In this document: positions 1 through 7,250 of the stretch, in pieces
Layout of the letters: each line of letters starts with the position of its first letter
Numbering within the stretch: position 1 is the first letter of the stretch
Assembly (NCBI GenBank): GCA_019116245.1
Contig: DXCC01000007.1
Coordinates: 1 to 37,080 of the forward strand
Source of the DNA: Candidatus Tidjanibacter faecipullorum
GTDB taxonomy: Bacteria; Bacteroidota; Bacteroidia; Bacteroidales; Rikenellaceae
Reading direction: 5' to 3'
Length of the DNA stretch: 37,080 nt
The notes under the pieces: model-generated
Told to the model about the DNA's origin: nothing
Seen by the model: the letters and a program-made list of their open reading frames with translations, nothing else
Database searches by the model: none
Position numbers and translations under genes: made by a program

Positions 1-1
1 C

Positions 2-625
2 GGCGCCGAGGCAGGCGACCTGATGATGATCCTCGCGGGCGACCGCATGAAGACCCTCGCCGCCCTGAACGTCCTGCGTTTGGAGATGGGCGACCGGCTC
101 GGTCTGCGCGATCCGCACAAGTTCGCCCCGCTGTGGGTTGTGGACTTCCCGCTGCTGGAGTGGGACGAGGAGACGCACCGCTTCTACGCCATGCACCACC
201 CCTTCACCTCGCCCAAACCGGAGGATATTCCGCTCTTCGATACCGATCCGGCAGCCATCCGCGCCAACGCCTACGACTTTGTGGTCAACGGCGTCGAGGT
301 GGGCGGCGGTTCGATCCGAATCTTCGACAGCGCCCTGCAGAGCCGTCTGTTCGAGACGCTGGGTTTCACCCACGAAGAGGCCGAGAAGCAGTTCGGCTTC
401 CTGATGAACGCCTTCAAATACGGCGCACCGCCTCACGGTGGCATTGCCTTCGGTTTCGACCGCATGTGTGCGGTGTTCGGCGGCGCCGATTCGATCCGCG
501 ACTACATCGCCTTCCCGAAGAACAATGCCGGCCGCGACACGATGATCGACGCTCCGGCTCCCCTCGCCGACGCCCAGCTCGATGAGTTGGCCCTGCGCGT
601 GGAGAAACCCGAAGCGACCAAATAG
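2..625 (+). CDS. aspS: Aspartyl-tRNA synthetase, C-terminal part (5' end outside window)
   Basis: This is the C-terminal ~207 residues of a class II aminoacyl-tRNA synthetase that charges tRNA(Asp) with aspartate in the cytoplasm. The frame is open from base 2, so the gene starts upstream of the window. Visible signatures are GGGSIRIF, the class II motif 3 region GIAFGFDRM with the ATP-binding arginine, and the C-terminal block [18 protein letters not shown], which is characteristic of bacterial-type AspRS. The N-terminal anticodon-binding domain and motifs 1 and 2 are not visible. A long hairpin follows the stop codon, so the gene appears to end its transcription unit. The family assignment is firm; whether it is the discriminating or non-discriminating form cannot be judged from this part. 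Confidence 0.96.
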   Translation, partial: GAEAGDLMMILAGDRMKTLAALNVLRLEMGDRLGLRDPHKFAPLWVVDFPLLEWDEETHRFYAMHHPFTSPKPEDIPLFDTDPAAIRANAYDFVVNGVEVGGGSIRIFDSALQSRLFETLGFTHEEAEKQFGFLMNAFKYGAPPHGGIAFGFDRMCAVFGGADSIRDYIAFPKNNAGRDTMIDAPAPLADAQLDELALRVEKPEATK

Positions 626-646
626 TCCATACCCGGACCAACACAA

Positions 647-686
647 AAGCGAGGCGCATTCCCCGACAGAGGAATGCGCCTCGCTT
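647..686. terminator. Bidirectional hairpin between aspS and pabC
   Basis: A perfect 16-bp stem (647-662 with 671-686) encloses an 8-nt loop. It lies between the converging ends of aspS (+) and pabC (-). On the minus strand the stem ends in CTT and continues as TTGTGT, a short T-rich tail. On the plus strand there is no T tract. It most likely terminates the pab operon and may protect the aspS 3' end. Confidence 0.75.
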
Positions 687-704
687 CATGATGTCCCCGT
701 CCGG

Positions 705-1304
705 TCAATGCAGCACGGCCTCGACCGGCACGACCACTTCGCCGGGATCGAGCATGGCGTTGATCAGATGGATGCAACGATAGTCTCCCAACCGGTCGGC
801 ACGGATCACCCGCTCGGTGATCCACCCCTCGCGCAGCAGCCGCTCACGCATCGTACCGCGCAGCAGGGGTTCGGCCGGCGTAAAGCGATCGCCCGCCGCA
901 TCCTCCAGCACGATGTTCGTATAGGAGGTGTCGATCAGCAGACCGCGCCGCACGATCAGCACCTCGTCAGCCGCCACGCGGTCGTGCAGACGGTTCAATG
1001 CCCCGCGATCCAGGTATTTGTAGGCATACTCCAGCGTATCGTCCTGGGCAAGCGACAGGGTGTGCACCGTACGCGGAACATAGGCGGCATAAGTAACTTC
1101 GAAGCGCTCCGCCCCGTAGACGATGCGGCACTTCACCCGCCCCGTACGCAGATCGGCCGGCACCGCCAGTTCGGCCAGCCGGTCTCCGGCCGTCCCGCCC
1201 CAAAAATGCCGGGCCGTACGGTCCATGCGGGCGGCATGCAGTTCCGGGTGGCACAGCACGCCATCCTGCACGCGGATCACTTCGGAGAAGAGCGGCTCGA
1301 TCAT
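705..1304 (-). CDS. pabC: Aminotransferase class IV, probable aminodeoxychorismate lyase
   Basis: This 199-residue PLP enzyme of fold type IV is best read as 4-amino-4-deoxychorismate lyase, which releases pyruvate to give p-aminobenzoate for folate. The likely PLP lysine is K96 in AYKYLDR, comparable to the KHLNRL motif of E. coli PabC. A segment IDTSYTNIVL matches the family's conserved stretch that contacts PLP, but with Asp where E. coli PabC has Glu. At 199 residues it is shorter than the 260-280 usual for PabC and lacks some N-terminal sequence, as do many Bacteroidetes homologues. Its ATG overlaps the pabB stop by 4 bp (ATGA), so the two are translationally coupled. The function rests largely on the pabA-pabB context; a branched-chain or D-amino acid aminotransferase role is less likely. 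Confidence 0.82.
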   Translation of the reverse strand: MIEPLFSEVIRVQDGVLCHPELHAARMDRTARHFWGGTAGDRLAELAVPADLRTGRVKCRIVYGAERFEVTYAAYVPRTVHTLSLAQDDTLEYAYKYLDRGALNRLHDRVAADEVLIVRRGLLIDTSYTNIVLEDAAGDRFTPAEPLLRGTMRERLLREGWITERVIRADRLGDYRCIHLINAMLDPGEVVVPVEAVLH

Positions 1305-2260
1305 CGGAACGGCAGATAAATTTTCTCCAACACTTCGAGGTATTCGGCATGCGGATCGCTATAGGCTGTGATGCCTCCGCCGCTGCGGAACCACAGGGCG
1401 CCGTCGCGCCGTTCGATGAACCGGATCAGCACGCCGCTGTCGAGCGTCCGGCCGTCAAAGTAGCCGAACACCCCCGTATAATAGCCCCGCGGAGCCCCCT
1501 CGGCCTGTCGGATGATGCGCAGCGTCGAGGATTTCGGCGCACCCGACACCGAACCGGCGGGCAGCATGTCGAAAACAATATCGCCGAGCCGCGTCTCGTA
1601 CCCCTCCGGCAAACGGCCCGCAATCTCGGAACTGACCTGCAGAATATCCCCCCGACGGGTGGCAATGCGGTCGATATAGCGGAACCGTTCAACCGTCACA
1701 CTGTCGGCATGCATGCCGAGGTCGTTGCGCAGCAGATCGACAATCGTGTAGTGTTCGGCCGTCTCCTTGGGATCGTTCAGAATAACCCGTCCGGCATCGG
1801 GCACCTTCGCGCTGATCGTTCCCTTCATCGGGTTGGTCGCGATGCGGCCGTCGGAAATCCACACAAACCGCTCGGGCGAAAAACAGACAAAACGATCGGG
1901 TACGCAAAGCAGATAGGGCGCATCGGCCCGCCGGAAGATCTCGGTCAGCGAGCAGGGCGTCTCGATCCGGGTGGCCACGGTCAGGTTGGTCAGAAACGAA
2001 TCGCCGCGCAGCAGCCCCCGCCGTACGACGTCGAAGCGGCGCAGGTACTCCGCCTCCGGCATCGGATCCGGCACGAGGAGGGCTTCATGATCGGCCCCCG
2101 AATCCTCCGCGGCCGCCAGGAAAGCCCCCTTGTTGCCCCGCCCCGCTACGGCAAAGCCGATCTCCGTCTGCGCCAGCGGTTCCTCCACGAACAGCCCCTC
2201 GCGCAATTCAAAATCGACGGCAAAAAGAAAGGGCTGCCGTGCCGCACCGGCGTCGTTCAT
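1301..2260 (-). CDS. pabB: Aminodeoxychorismate synthase component I
   Basis: This chorismate-binding enzyme of about 319 residues aminates chorismate to 4-amino-4-deoxychorismate using ammonia from PabA. The family blocks NPMKGT, DLLRNDLG, LPAGSVSGAPK and RSGGGITAYSDP are all present in order. The lysine in PMKGT is diagnostic: PabB has Lys there, the active-site nucleophile in E. coli, whereas TrpE has Ala (PIAGT). This argues for folate rather than tryptophan synthesis. The N-terminal domain seen in long TrpE and PabB proteins is missing, as is usual in Bacteroidetes. I chose the ATG at 2260 (MNDAG); a GTG at 2272 would add four residues (MRRR). The gene lies 33 bp after the pabA stop and overlaps pabC by 4 bp. 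Confidence 0.92.
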   Translation of the reverse strand: MNDAGAARQPFLFAVDFELREGLFVEEPLAQTEIGFAVAGRGNKGAFLAAAEDSGADHEALLVPDPMPEAEYLRRFDVVRRGLLRGDSFLTNLTVATRIETPCSLTEIFRRADAPYLLCVPDRFVCFSPERFVWISDGRIATNPMKGTISAKVPDAGRVILNDPKETAEHYTIVDLLRNDLGMHADSVTVERFRYIDRIATRRGDILQVSSEIAGRLPEGYETRLGDIVFDMLPAGSVSGAPKSSTLRIIRQAEGAPRGYYTGVFGYFDGRTLDSGVLIRFIERRDGALWFRSGGGITAYSDPHAEYLEVLEKIYLPFR

Positions 2261-2293
2261 CCGACGGCGCACCGCACGGGCGTCACAAACAAA

Positions 2294-2872
2294 CTACTCA
2301 TGTTGTTGCAGAAAGTTGGCCATGATCCGACCGCCGCAGGGGGTCATGACGGATTCGGGATGAAACTGTACGCCGTAGAGCGGCAGCGCACGGTGTTCGA
2401 GCGCCATGATGGTGCCGTCGTCCGCCTCGGCCGTCACGATCAGTTCGTCCGGCAGCTCCTCGCGGGCCACGATCCACGAATGGTAACGGCCCGCATCGAA
2501 CGTTTCCGGCACCCCCGCCAACAGCGGCGTGACCGCCGTACGCCGCACCCGGGAACGGATACCGTGCCACACGCCGGGCACATTGACCAGCCGGCCTCCA
2601 AAAGCCTCGGCCAGCGCATGGTGCCCGAGGCACACGCCCAGCAGCGGACGGACGCCGGCACACCGGTGCACGAACGGCAACAGATCGCCCGCCTCGGAGG
2701 GAATGCCCGGACCGGGCGAAACGACTACCCGGTCAAAGTCCTCCGGGTCCACCGCCTCCAGCCGGTCGTTGGGCACGACGGTTACCCGGCACGCCGCACC
2801 GCCCGCCTCACGAAGCAGGTGCAGCAAATTATACGTAAAGGAATCGTAGTTGTCGATCAGCAGAATCCGCAC
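2294..2872 (-). CDS. pabA: Aminodeoxychorismate synthase component II (glutamine amidotransferase)
   Basis: This 192-residue class I glutamine amidotransferase supplies ammonia to PabB. The N-terminus ILLIDNYDSFTYNL, the oxyanion block SPGPGIP, the nucleophile elbow GVCLGHHALAEAFGG with catalytic Cys, and QFHPES with catalytic His and Glu are all present. The length matches PabA/TrpG. It starts with GTG at 2872, just 28 bp below the stop of the upstream membrane protein gene, so the pab genes appear to be cotranscribed with the sigma factor pair. PabA and TrpG cannot be separated by sequence alone; the adjacent PabB with its catalytic lysine decides the call, although a shared role with anthranilate synthase is possible. 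Confidence 0.93.
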   Translation of the reverse strand: MRILLIDNYDSFTYNLLHLLREAGGAACRVTVVPNDRLEAVDPEDFDRVVVSPGPGIPSEAGDLLPFVHRCAGVRPLLGVCLGHHALAEAFGGRLVNVPGVWHGIRSRVRRTAVTPLLAGVPETFDAGRYHSWIVAREELPDELIVTAEADDGTIMALEHRALPLYGVQFHPESVMTPCGGRIMANFLQQHE

Positions 2873-2900
2873 GGCAACAGCGTCTATCGGGTGGATCGGA

Positions 2901-3854
2901 CTACTCGTAACGCACCACGGTCCGGATGCGTTCGCCGCCGGTCGGCTCCCAGGCGGGCCCCGTCACCAGCAGCATGATCACCTCGCTATTGGCCTCCTGC
3001 GAATAGCCCGACAGGATCCGGACAGCCGACGGCACACCGTGTTCATTCACCCGGAACTCCGCCACGACTTCCACCGGTCGGTCAGCCGCCGCCGGTGACT
3101 CCTTGTGATTGGCGGCAAAATAAGCCTCGAAGGCCGGGTTGTGAACCACCCGCAGACCGTCCGCAACGGCCGCCTCCTCCATGGCGGCCTCCCGCTCCTG
3201 CAACGACACGGCACGGGTGGCCATACGCGCCGGTTCCACGGCCGGTTCCACGGTCACGTCCGTCTGTTCGACCGCCGCTTCCGACTCGGCCGATTCAAGG
3301 GCCGGTTCATCGGTCGCCACTTCCGACGCAGCCACCGCCTCCGGTTCCGCTGCCAGCGTCTCGCCCGAAGCAGTTGCATCGGCCGAAGCGACCGCTTCGA
3401 CCGCGTCCTCCAGTTCGACCGGCAGCGTAGCATCCGCCGCCGTTTCGAGCACCGCTTCGTCCACGACGGCCTCCGGTTCCACGGCGGTTCGTTCAATCGG
3501 CCGGTTCGCCTGCTTGTTGGCCAAAGCCAACGCCTGTCCTTCGGGTTCGGCGATCCGTCGGGATGACGGACGCTCCAGCCACCACTCCACGCCGACGGCG
3601 CCGACCAGCACCAGAGCGGCCGCACTCCCTATCCCCATCCACAGACGGCTTCGCTTGTGCAGATCACGGCGCGACCGCGACGCCCGGCTGTCAATGCGCT
3701 GGCTCAATTCGGCCAGCCGGTCGGAATGGTTGCCGTACACGGCATCGTACCCTTCAATGGCATCCGCCAGAAAAGGATCGCGCATCGCCTCCCGCTCCAG
3801 ACGGTTGGCCTCCCGGCCGCGGCGACTTCCCAAGATGTATTCAATCAGTTTCAT
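2901..3854 (-). CDS. Membrane protein with TonB-like C-terminal domain, putative sigma factor partner
   Basis: This 317-residue protein is predicted to cross the inner membrane once. Residues 1-70 are cytoplasmic and contain DPFLADAIEGYDAV, a motif seen in many Bacteroidetes proteins encoded next to ECF sigma factors. One transmembrane segment lies at about 71-92. A low-complexity Ala/Glu/Val/Thr-rich acidic linker spans about 100-230. The C-terminal 60 residues, with AEFRVNEHGVPSAVRIL and GPAWEPT, resemble the TonB C-terminal fold. I start at the ATG at 3854 (MKLIEYILG), which overlaps the sigma factor gene by 14 bp; an upstream ATG at 3872 is less likely. The arrangement suggests it senses an envelope signal or holds the sigma factor, or acts as an energy transducer. 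No zinc-binding anti-sigma motif is visible, so the anti-sigma role is inference. Confidence 0.72.
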   Translation of the reverse strand: MKLIEYILGSRRGREANRLEREAMRDPFLADAIEGYDAVYGNHSDRLAELSQRIDSRASRSRRDLHKRSRLWMGIGSAAALVLVGAVGVEWWLERPSSRRIAEPEGQALALANKQANRPIERTAVEPEAVVDEAVLETAADATLPVELEDAVEAVASADATASGETLAAEPEAVAASEVATDEPALESAESEAAVEQTDVTVEPAVEPARMATRAVSLQEREAAMEEAAVADGLRVVHNPAFEAYFAANHKESPAAADRPVEVVAEFRVNEHGVPSAVRILSGYSQEANSEVIMLLVTGPAWEPTGGERIRTVVRYE

Positions 3855-4410
3855 GACCGTTTTTCTCCACACAAAGTTTCAGATTGCGCTTGCCGTTCTG
3901 CAGGAAACTCTTGACACTTGCCAGCGGATAACGCGTCTCCGCAGCGATGTCGGCATAGGATTTCCCGTTCCAAAAGAACTCTTCGATACAGACCCGCTGT
4001 TTCTCGGGCAACTTCTCCATGCAGGCCTCAAGCTGTGCCAGCCGGTCGCCGTCGCGCTTCTCGTCGAGCCATTGCGTCACCTCGCCCTCCTCGGCCAGCC
4101 GATCCGCCATATCGAACGGCACTTCCCGTTGCGTGCGGCGCAACTGCTGAAGGCAATAATTTTTTGTCACGGTATAGATCCACGGGCGGAACTCCCGGAC
4201 TTCCGCCCCTCCGATACGGGTCACCATCTCTTCAAAGATGGCCATCACCGCATCCGCAGCATCCTCCTCGTTCCGCAGATAACGCAGACAGACTCCGTAG
4301 ATCATCGGCAGATACCGCCCGTACAACACGCCGAGCGCGCTGTCGGTGCGTTCACCGGCATGCCGGATAAACAATTCGGCATCACTCAGCCGTTCTTCTC
4401 CGTTTTCCAT
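3841..4410 (-). CDS. ECF-type RNA polymerase sigma factor
   Basis: This 189-residue protein has the two domains of an extracytoplasmic function sigma-70 factor. Region 2 (about residues 25-100) includes LYGRYLPMIYGVCLRYLRN, the acidic NEEDAADAVMAIFEEM helix and FRPWIYTVTKNYCLQQLR. Region 4 (about 130-185) includes LPEKQRVCIEEFFWNGKSYADI followed by a helix-turn-helix ending SVKSFLQNGKRNLK. It directs RNA polymerase to a small regulon in response to an envelope signal. It is the first gene of a minus-strand unit and overlaps the next gene, the usual arrangement for a sigma factor and its regulator. No SusC/SusD pair or FecR-type anti-sigma factor is adjacent, so it does not look like a standard glycan-uptake regulator. 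Confidence 0.9.
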   Translation of the reverse strand: MENGEERLSDAELFIRHAGERTDSALGVLYGRYLPMIYGVCLRYLRNEEDAADAVMAIFEEMVTRIGGAEVREFRPWIYTVTKNYCLQQLRRTQREVPFDMADRLAEEGEVTQWLDEKRDGDRLAQLEACMEKLPEKQRVCIEEFFWNGKSYADIAAETRYPLASVKSFLQNGKRNLKLCVEKNGHETD

Positions 4411-4436
4411 TTCTCATTGTCGCTGATTTCGACGGA

Positions 4437-4444
4437 CAAAGATA
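4437..4444 (-). promoter_or_regulatory. Candidate -7 element for the ECF sigma operon
   Basis: Read on the minus strand this is TATCTTTG, a perfect match to the Bacteroidetes -7 consensus TAnnTTTG, placed 27 bp upstream of the sigma factor ATG. No TTTG or TTG is seen at the usual -33 distance. A 10-bp palindrome, GAATCGATTC at 4453-4462, lies just upstream of the -7 element and could be an operator. Confidence 0.5.
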
Positions 4445-4549
4445 CAGCATACGAATCGATTCCGTATCTTTTTTTGCAATTGCGACACAAGTCTCGCCCG
4501 TTTCCCGCTTGGACCTTGATCCGGACATCGGTTTTTTCACCGCATTTTA

Positions 4550-4580
4550 TTGCTTATATCGAATAATTATCTTATATTTG
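4550..4580 (+). promoter_or_regulatory. Bacteroidetes-type promoter for the small protein and lipoprotein unit
   Basis: A TTG at 4550-4552, a 20-nt spacer and TATATTTG at 4573-4580 match the -33 and -7 elements of the Bacteroidetes primary sigma factor. The predicted transcript start is around 4586. The 475-bp region between the sigma gene and the lipoprotein is AT-rich and holds this promoter, a leader of about 100 nt and the 58-codon small gene at 4690. Confidence 0.65.
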
Positions 4581-4585
4581 TTATG

Positions 4586-4617
4586 ACGATTTTTCACACA
4601 ATACAAGCAAAAATCGT
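4586..4617 (+). promoter_or_regulatory. Stem-loop at the predicted 5' end of the leader RNA
   Basis: ACGATTTTT at 4586-4594 pairs perfectly with AAAAATCGT at 4609-4617 around a 14-nt loop. The stem begins almost exactly at the start site predicted from the -7 element. Such 5'-terminal hairpins can stabilise mRNA. It could instead act on the DNA as an operator. Confidence 0.45.
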
Positions 4618-4689
4618 TCTAGGAAAGACCAAAAACGCCATTTTAGGTACATAAAACAACAATTTTACAACCAAATAAACTCTTGGCTT

Positions 4690-4866
4690 ATGAAAACGAA
4701 TGTAAATGATGCGATCAAGGCCCCGTACACGAGACCGGAGATCGAGGAGAGCTGCTTCCAGACAGAAGCAGGCATCGCCATGTCCATTGCAACGGATCCG
4801 AACCAGGGTGCAGTTGACTTCACGGTTGTCGGCACATGGGAGGAGATGAGACGCAACAACATGTAA
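4690..4866 (+). CDS. Small 58-residue protein upstream of the lipoprotein
   Basis: An ATG at 4690 opens a 58-codon frame ending in TAA at 4866, 25 bp before the lipoprotein start. The protein begins MKTNVNDAIKAPYTRPEIEE and contains PEIEESCFQTEAGIAMS. The pattern Pro-x-Ile-Glu followed by a Glu-x-Gly-Ile-Ala-x-Ser segment is, from memory, typical of short uncharacterised Bacteroidales proteins found next to fimbrillin-like or other lipoprotein genes. It has no signal peptide or transmembrane segment, and an acidic C-terminal half with VDFTVVGTWEEM. It is probably cotranscribed with the lipoprotein from the promoter at 4550-4580. Its function is unknown; I do not assign one. It could be an accessory or regulatory peptide of the surface module. 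Confidence 0.68.
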   Translation: MKTNVNDAIKAPYTRPEIEESCFQTEAGIAMSIATDPNQGAVDFTVVGTWEEMRRNNM

Positions 4867-4891
4867 ACAACCGCTAAACAGACGAATGACT

Positions 4892-6991
4892 ATGAAAAAA
4901 ACATTACTTTTTGCTTCGGCTCTGTCGCTTGTCCTGTTGGCAGGCTGTACCAAAGAGCAACCCGCAGGCACGACTCCGGGCGCAGAAAACAAACTGACCA
5001 TTTCGGGTTCGATCGTTACGCCCGACACCAAGATTCAGATCGGTGAGCCCGCTAACGGCAAGGCGCCCATTCTGTGGGAGAACGGCGATGAAATCATGAT
5101 TGCCGCCGCTAACTCGCAAGGCAACGTACCCAAAACCTCGTGGGATGCTTCCATGAATAGAATTCAATACGGTGGCCTAGCTACCGCAACGACCACTTCC
5201 CCGTCTCAATCCACATATTTCTCCTGCGAATCGTTCAATGGTGATTTAACGAACGACACCTACACGCTGTGGGGCGTTTATGCCGCAGACCAAAGATTTG
5301 TCGCCAGCAAAGACACTCCTATCAGCACGCTCTGTTATCTGCCTGACCTGTCATCGCAGACCTACGGACAATCAAATCCTTATCTGATGGTTGCCTCCAC
5401 TCAGTTGAAAGCTGATCAGACCACGGCTAACCTGCAGTTCACCAACACGACGGCTATCCTGATGCTGAATGTGAAAGGTACTGCCAAGATCGACAAGATC
5501 TCGATTAAACAGGTCAACATGCAGGACAACTCGTCGTCGGCCGTATTGGCATATAGCTACGGCATGGGCGGCTATGCAAACTTCGATTTAACGAAAGCTC
5601 CAAAGGCAGGTGGAACTGCTGCAGATTTTGCAAACTTCGTTGTACTGCCTACCGATAAATGGTCGACTCCTGCCACTCCGGTTTCCGAAGTTACGGTTAC
5701 AACGACCAATCTGCAGCTTAGCGAAGAAAGCGTAGCAATCCCGGTCGGTGTATGCCCGTTCGATCTGACGGCGGACGACGCCCTGATCGTAACCGTTTAC
5801 GGTACGGGTGACGACTTCTCGCAGAAGAGTGTCGCTTGTACAGTAGCTCCGGGAGCAATCTCTATTACGAGTAACTCGATTGCCTACATCAATTTGGATC
5901 CGTTTACCGCTGAAGAATTCGGCCAGACGCCTCCTAAAACTGATTGGGCAGCAGGTGACATTGTTCTGAATGATGACTTTTCGTGGATCACGTCCGTCAT
6001 CGACTGGGTTCCGAGCGAAGGAGGCGATGATAGTGGCGAGCCGGATTGGGGCTATCCTGGCATGGGTGGCGCTATGTCTTACACCGATCTGGGTGGATGG
6101 ACCAACAGCTACATCAACCAGTTGTTCCCCTACTACAACTATCTCGATAACAACAATGGTGCCGATGCATATTTAACGCAGCGTGGGTACACGTACTCCG
6201 GCTACACCATACTGTTGTGGTATGAGAATAAAGGCATGATTGGCACGGTTGACGACTACGGAGGAACGGGAACCTTGTCTTACACAATGTCCAAACTCAA
6301 CAACTACAAGGGCAACGTAACCGTTACATTTAAGGCTTGCCGCGCAACGGACGCAAACGGTGGCGATAACTATGGCATGTTGCCTGCAACCTTCGATGTT
6401 TCGCTCAGCGGTAACGGCACGATCGATGGCAATACTTCAGTTACGCTGGGTTCCGCAGATTATGCTCCGTTCTCATTCTATGAATACACGCTGGTAATCG
6501 AAAATGCAGACCTTACGACTACGTTGAACTTTGCAGATGCCATGTATCTGGATGATCTTAAGATCACCATCTCCGAGGCTACTGACGCCAATCAGCTGAC
6601 GGGCATCGAGGTAGTAAAACCGGCTGCTACCCTGGTCTACTCTTCCCCGGTCAACAATACGGACACCGAATTGCCCGCTACGGATGCTGCCGATCAGATG
6701 TTCACGTTCAAAGTAACCGGTCCATGGAAAGCAACCTATTCGGACAATGTTGCCACTAAGAGTGCTGACAATGATGGAGTCAACAAATGGCTGCAACTCA
6801 GCACCGCTTCGTGGTCGTTCATGCAGCCGAGTCGCGAAGATGCATACGGCAACCTTGTTCCTACCGTATTCCAGTTGACGAACATTAAGGACAATACGAC
6901 GGGCGCGCCGCGTACGGCTACCGTCCAGATCGTATCCTTGGACGATACCGAGGTATACGCTACCTACACCTTCACGCAGGACGCTCAATAA
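4892..6991 (+). CDS. Lipoprotein, fimbrillin/Mfa-like with BACON-like C-terminus
   Basis: This 699-residue exported lipoprotein has a short basic start, a hydrophobic signal peptide and the lipobox LAGC with Cys19. The mature N-terminal half has features of Bacteroidetes fimbrillin-like proteins: GDEIMIAAA, a TLWGVYAAD block and FTNTTAILMLNVKG before a beta-rich repeat. The C-terminal ~120 residues (TFKVTGPWKATYSDN through TATVQIVSLDD to YTFTQDAQ) resemble a BACON-type beta-sandwich. The protein is rich in Thr, Asn, Gly and Tyr. I chose the ATG at 4892 (MKKTLLF); an in-frame ATG at 4886 would add Met-Thr. Codon use is visibly less GC-biased than in the neighbouring division genes. It is probably a surface adhesin or pilus-like component, but no assembly partner is adjacent. 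Confidence 0.75.
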   Translation: MKKTLLFASALSLVLLAGCTKEQPAGTTPGAENKLTISGSIVTPDTKIQIGEPANGKAPILWENGDEIMIAAANSQGNVPKTSWDASMNRIQYGGLATATTTSPSQSTYFSCESFNGDLTNDTYTLWGVYAADQRFVASKDTPISTLCYLPDLSSQTYGQSNPYLMVASTQLKADQTTANLQFTNTTAILMLNVKGTAKIDKISIKQVNMQDNSSSAVLAYSYGMGGYANFDLTKAPKAGGTAADFANFVVLPTDKWSTPATPVSEVTVTTTNLQLSEESVAIPVGVCPFDLTADDALIVTVYGTGDDFSQKSVACTVAPGAISITSNSIAYINLDPFTAEEFGQTPPKTDWAAGDIVLNDDFSWITSVIDWVPSEGGDDSGEPDWGYPGMGGAMSYTDLGGWTNSYINQLFPYYNYLDNNNGADAYLTQRGYTYSGYTILLWYENKGMIGTVDDYGGTGTLSYTMSKLNNYKGNVTVTFKACRATDANGGDNYGMLPATFDVSLSGNGTIDGNTSVTLGSADYAPFSFYEYTLVIENADLTTTLNFADAMYLDDLKITISEATDANQLTGIEVVKPAATLVYSSPVNNTDTELPATDAADQMFTFKVTGPWKATYSDNVATKSADNDGVNKWLQLSTASWSFMQPSREDAYGNLVPTVFQLTNIKDNTTGAPRTATVQIVSLDDTEVYATYTFTQDAQ

Positions 6992-7014
6992 TCCCACTTG
7001 AAGAACAATCTTCT

Positions 7015-7050
7015 GAGAGGCTTCCAGGTTTGGAAGCCTCTCCTTTTTTT
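7015..7050 (+). terminator. Intrinsic terminator after the lipoprotein gene
   Basis: GAGAGGCTTCCA (7015-7026) pairs perfectly with TGGAAGCCTCTC (7031-7042) around a GGTT loop and is followed by C and seven T residues. It lies 23 bp after the lipoprotein stop and separates the surface module from the division cluster. Confidence 0.93.
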
Positions 7051-7241
7051 ATCTTTCGGCAGTCATTCCTTCGCTTAACCCGCCCCGACCCGGAAACATA
7101 TTGACACGCCGGGAGTCGTTGTGCTACTGCCTTGTCGTTCCATGGACAGACGATCCCAACGATCGGCAGACACCCACACAAACAACGAATGCCATCCTGC
7201 ACCATCCGGCAAACGACAAACGTTTTCTCAAAAAAATATCG

Positions 7242-7250
7242 TAATTTTAC
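7242..7250 (+). promoter_or_regulatory. Candidate -7 element upstream of rsmH
   Basis: TAATTTTAC resembles TAnnTTTG with A in place of the final G. It lies 84 bp before the rsmH start, in an AT-rich stretch after the lipoprotein terminator, where a promoter for the division cluster is expected. No clear -33 element is present. The surrounding 15 nt (7237-7251) recur exactly before ftsQ at 19555-19569. Apart from this, 7051-7333 shows no gene; in particular no mraZ. Confidence 0.4.

Noticed and set aside
3181-4566. Plus-strand open frame of 461 codons across the sigma factor operon
   Set aside because: It is a Ser/Ala/Thr-rich low-complexity product antisense to the biased Ala/Glu linker gene and the sigma factor, with no domain.
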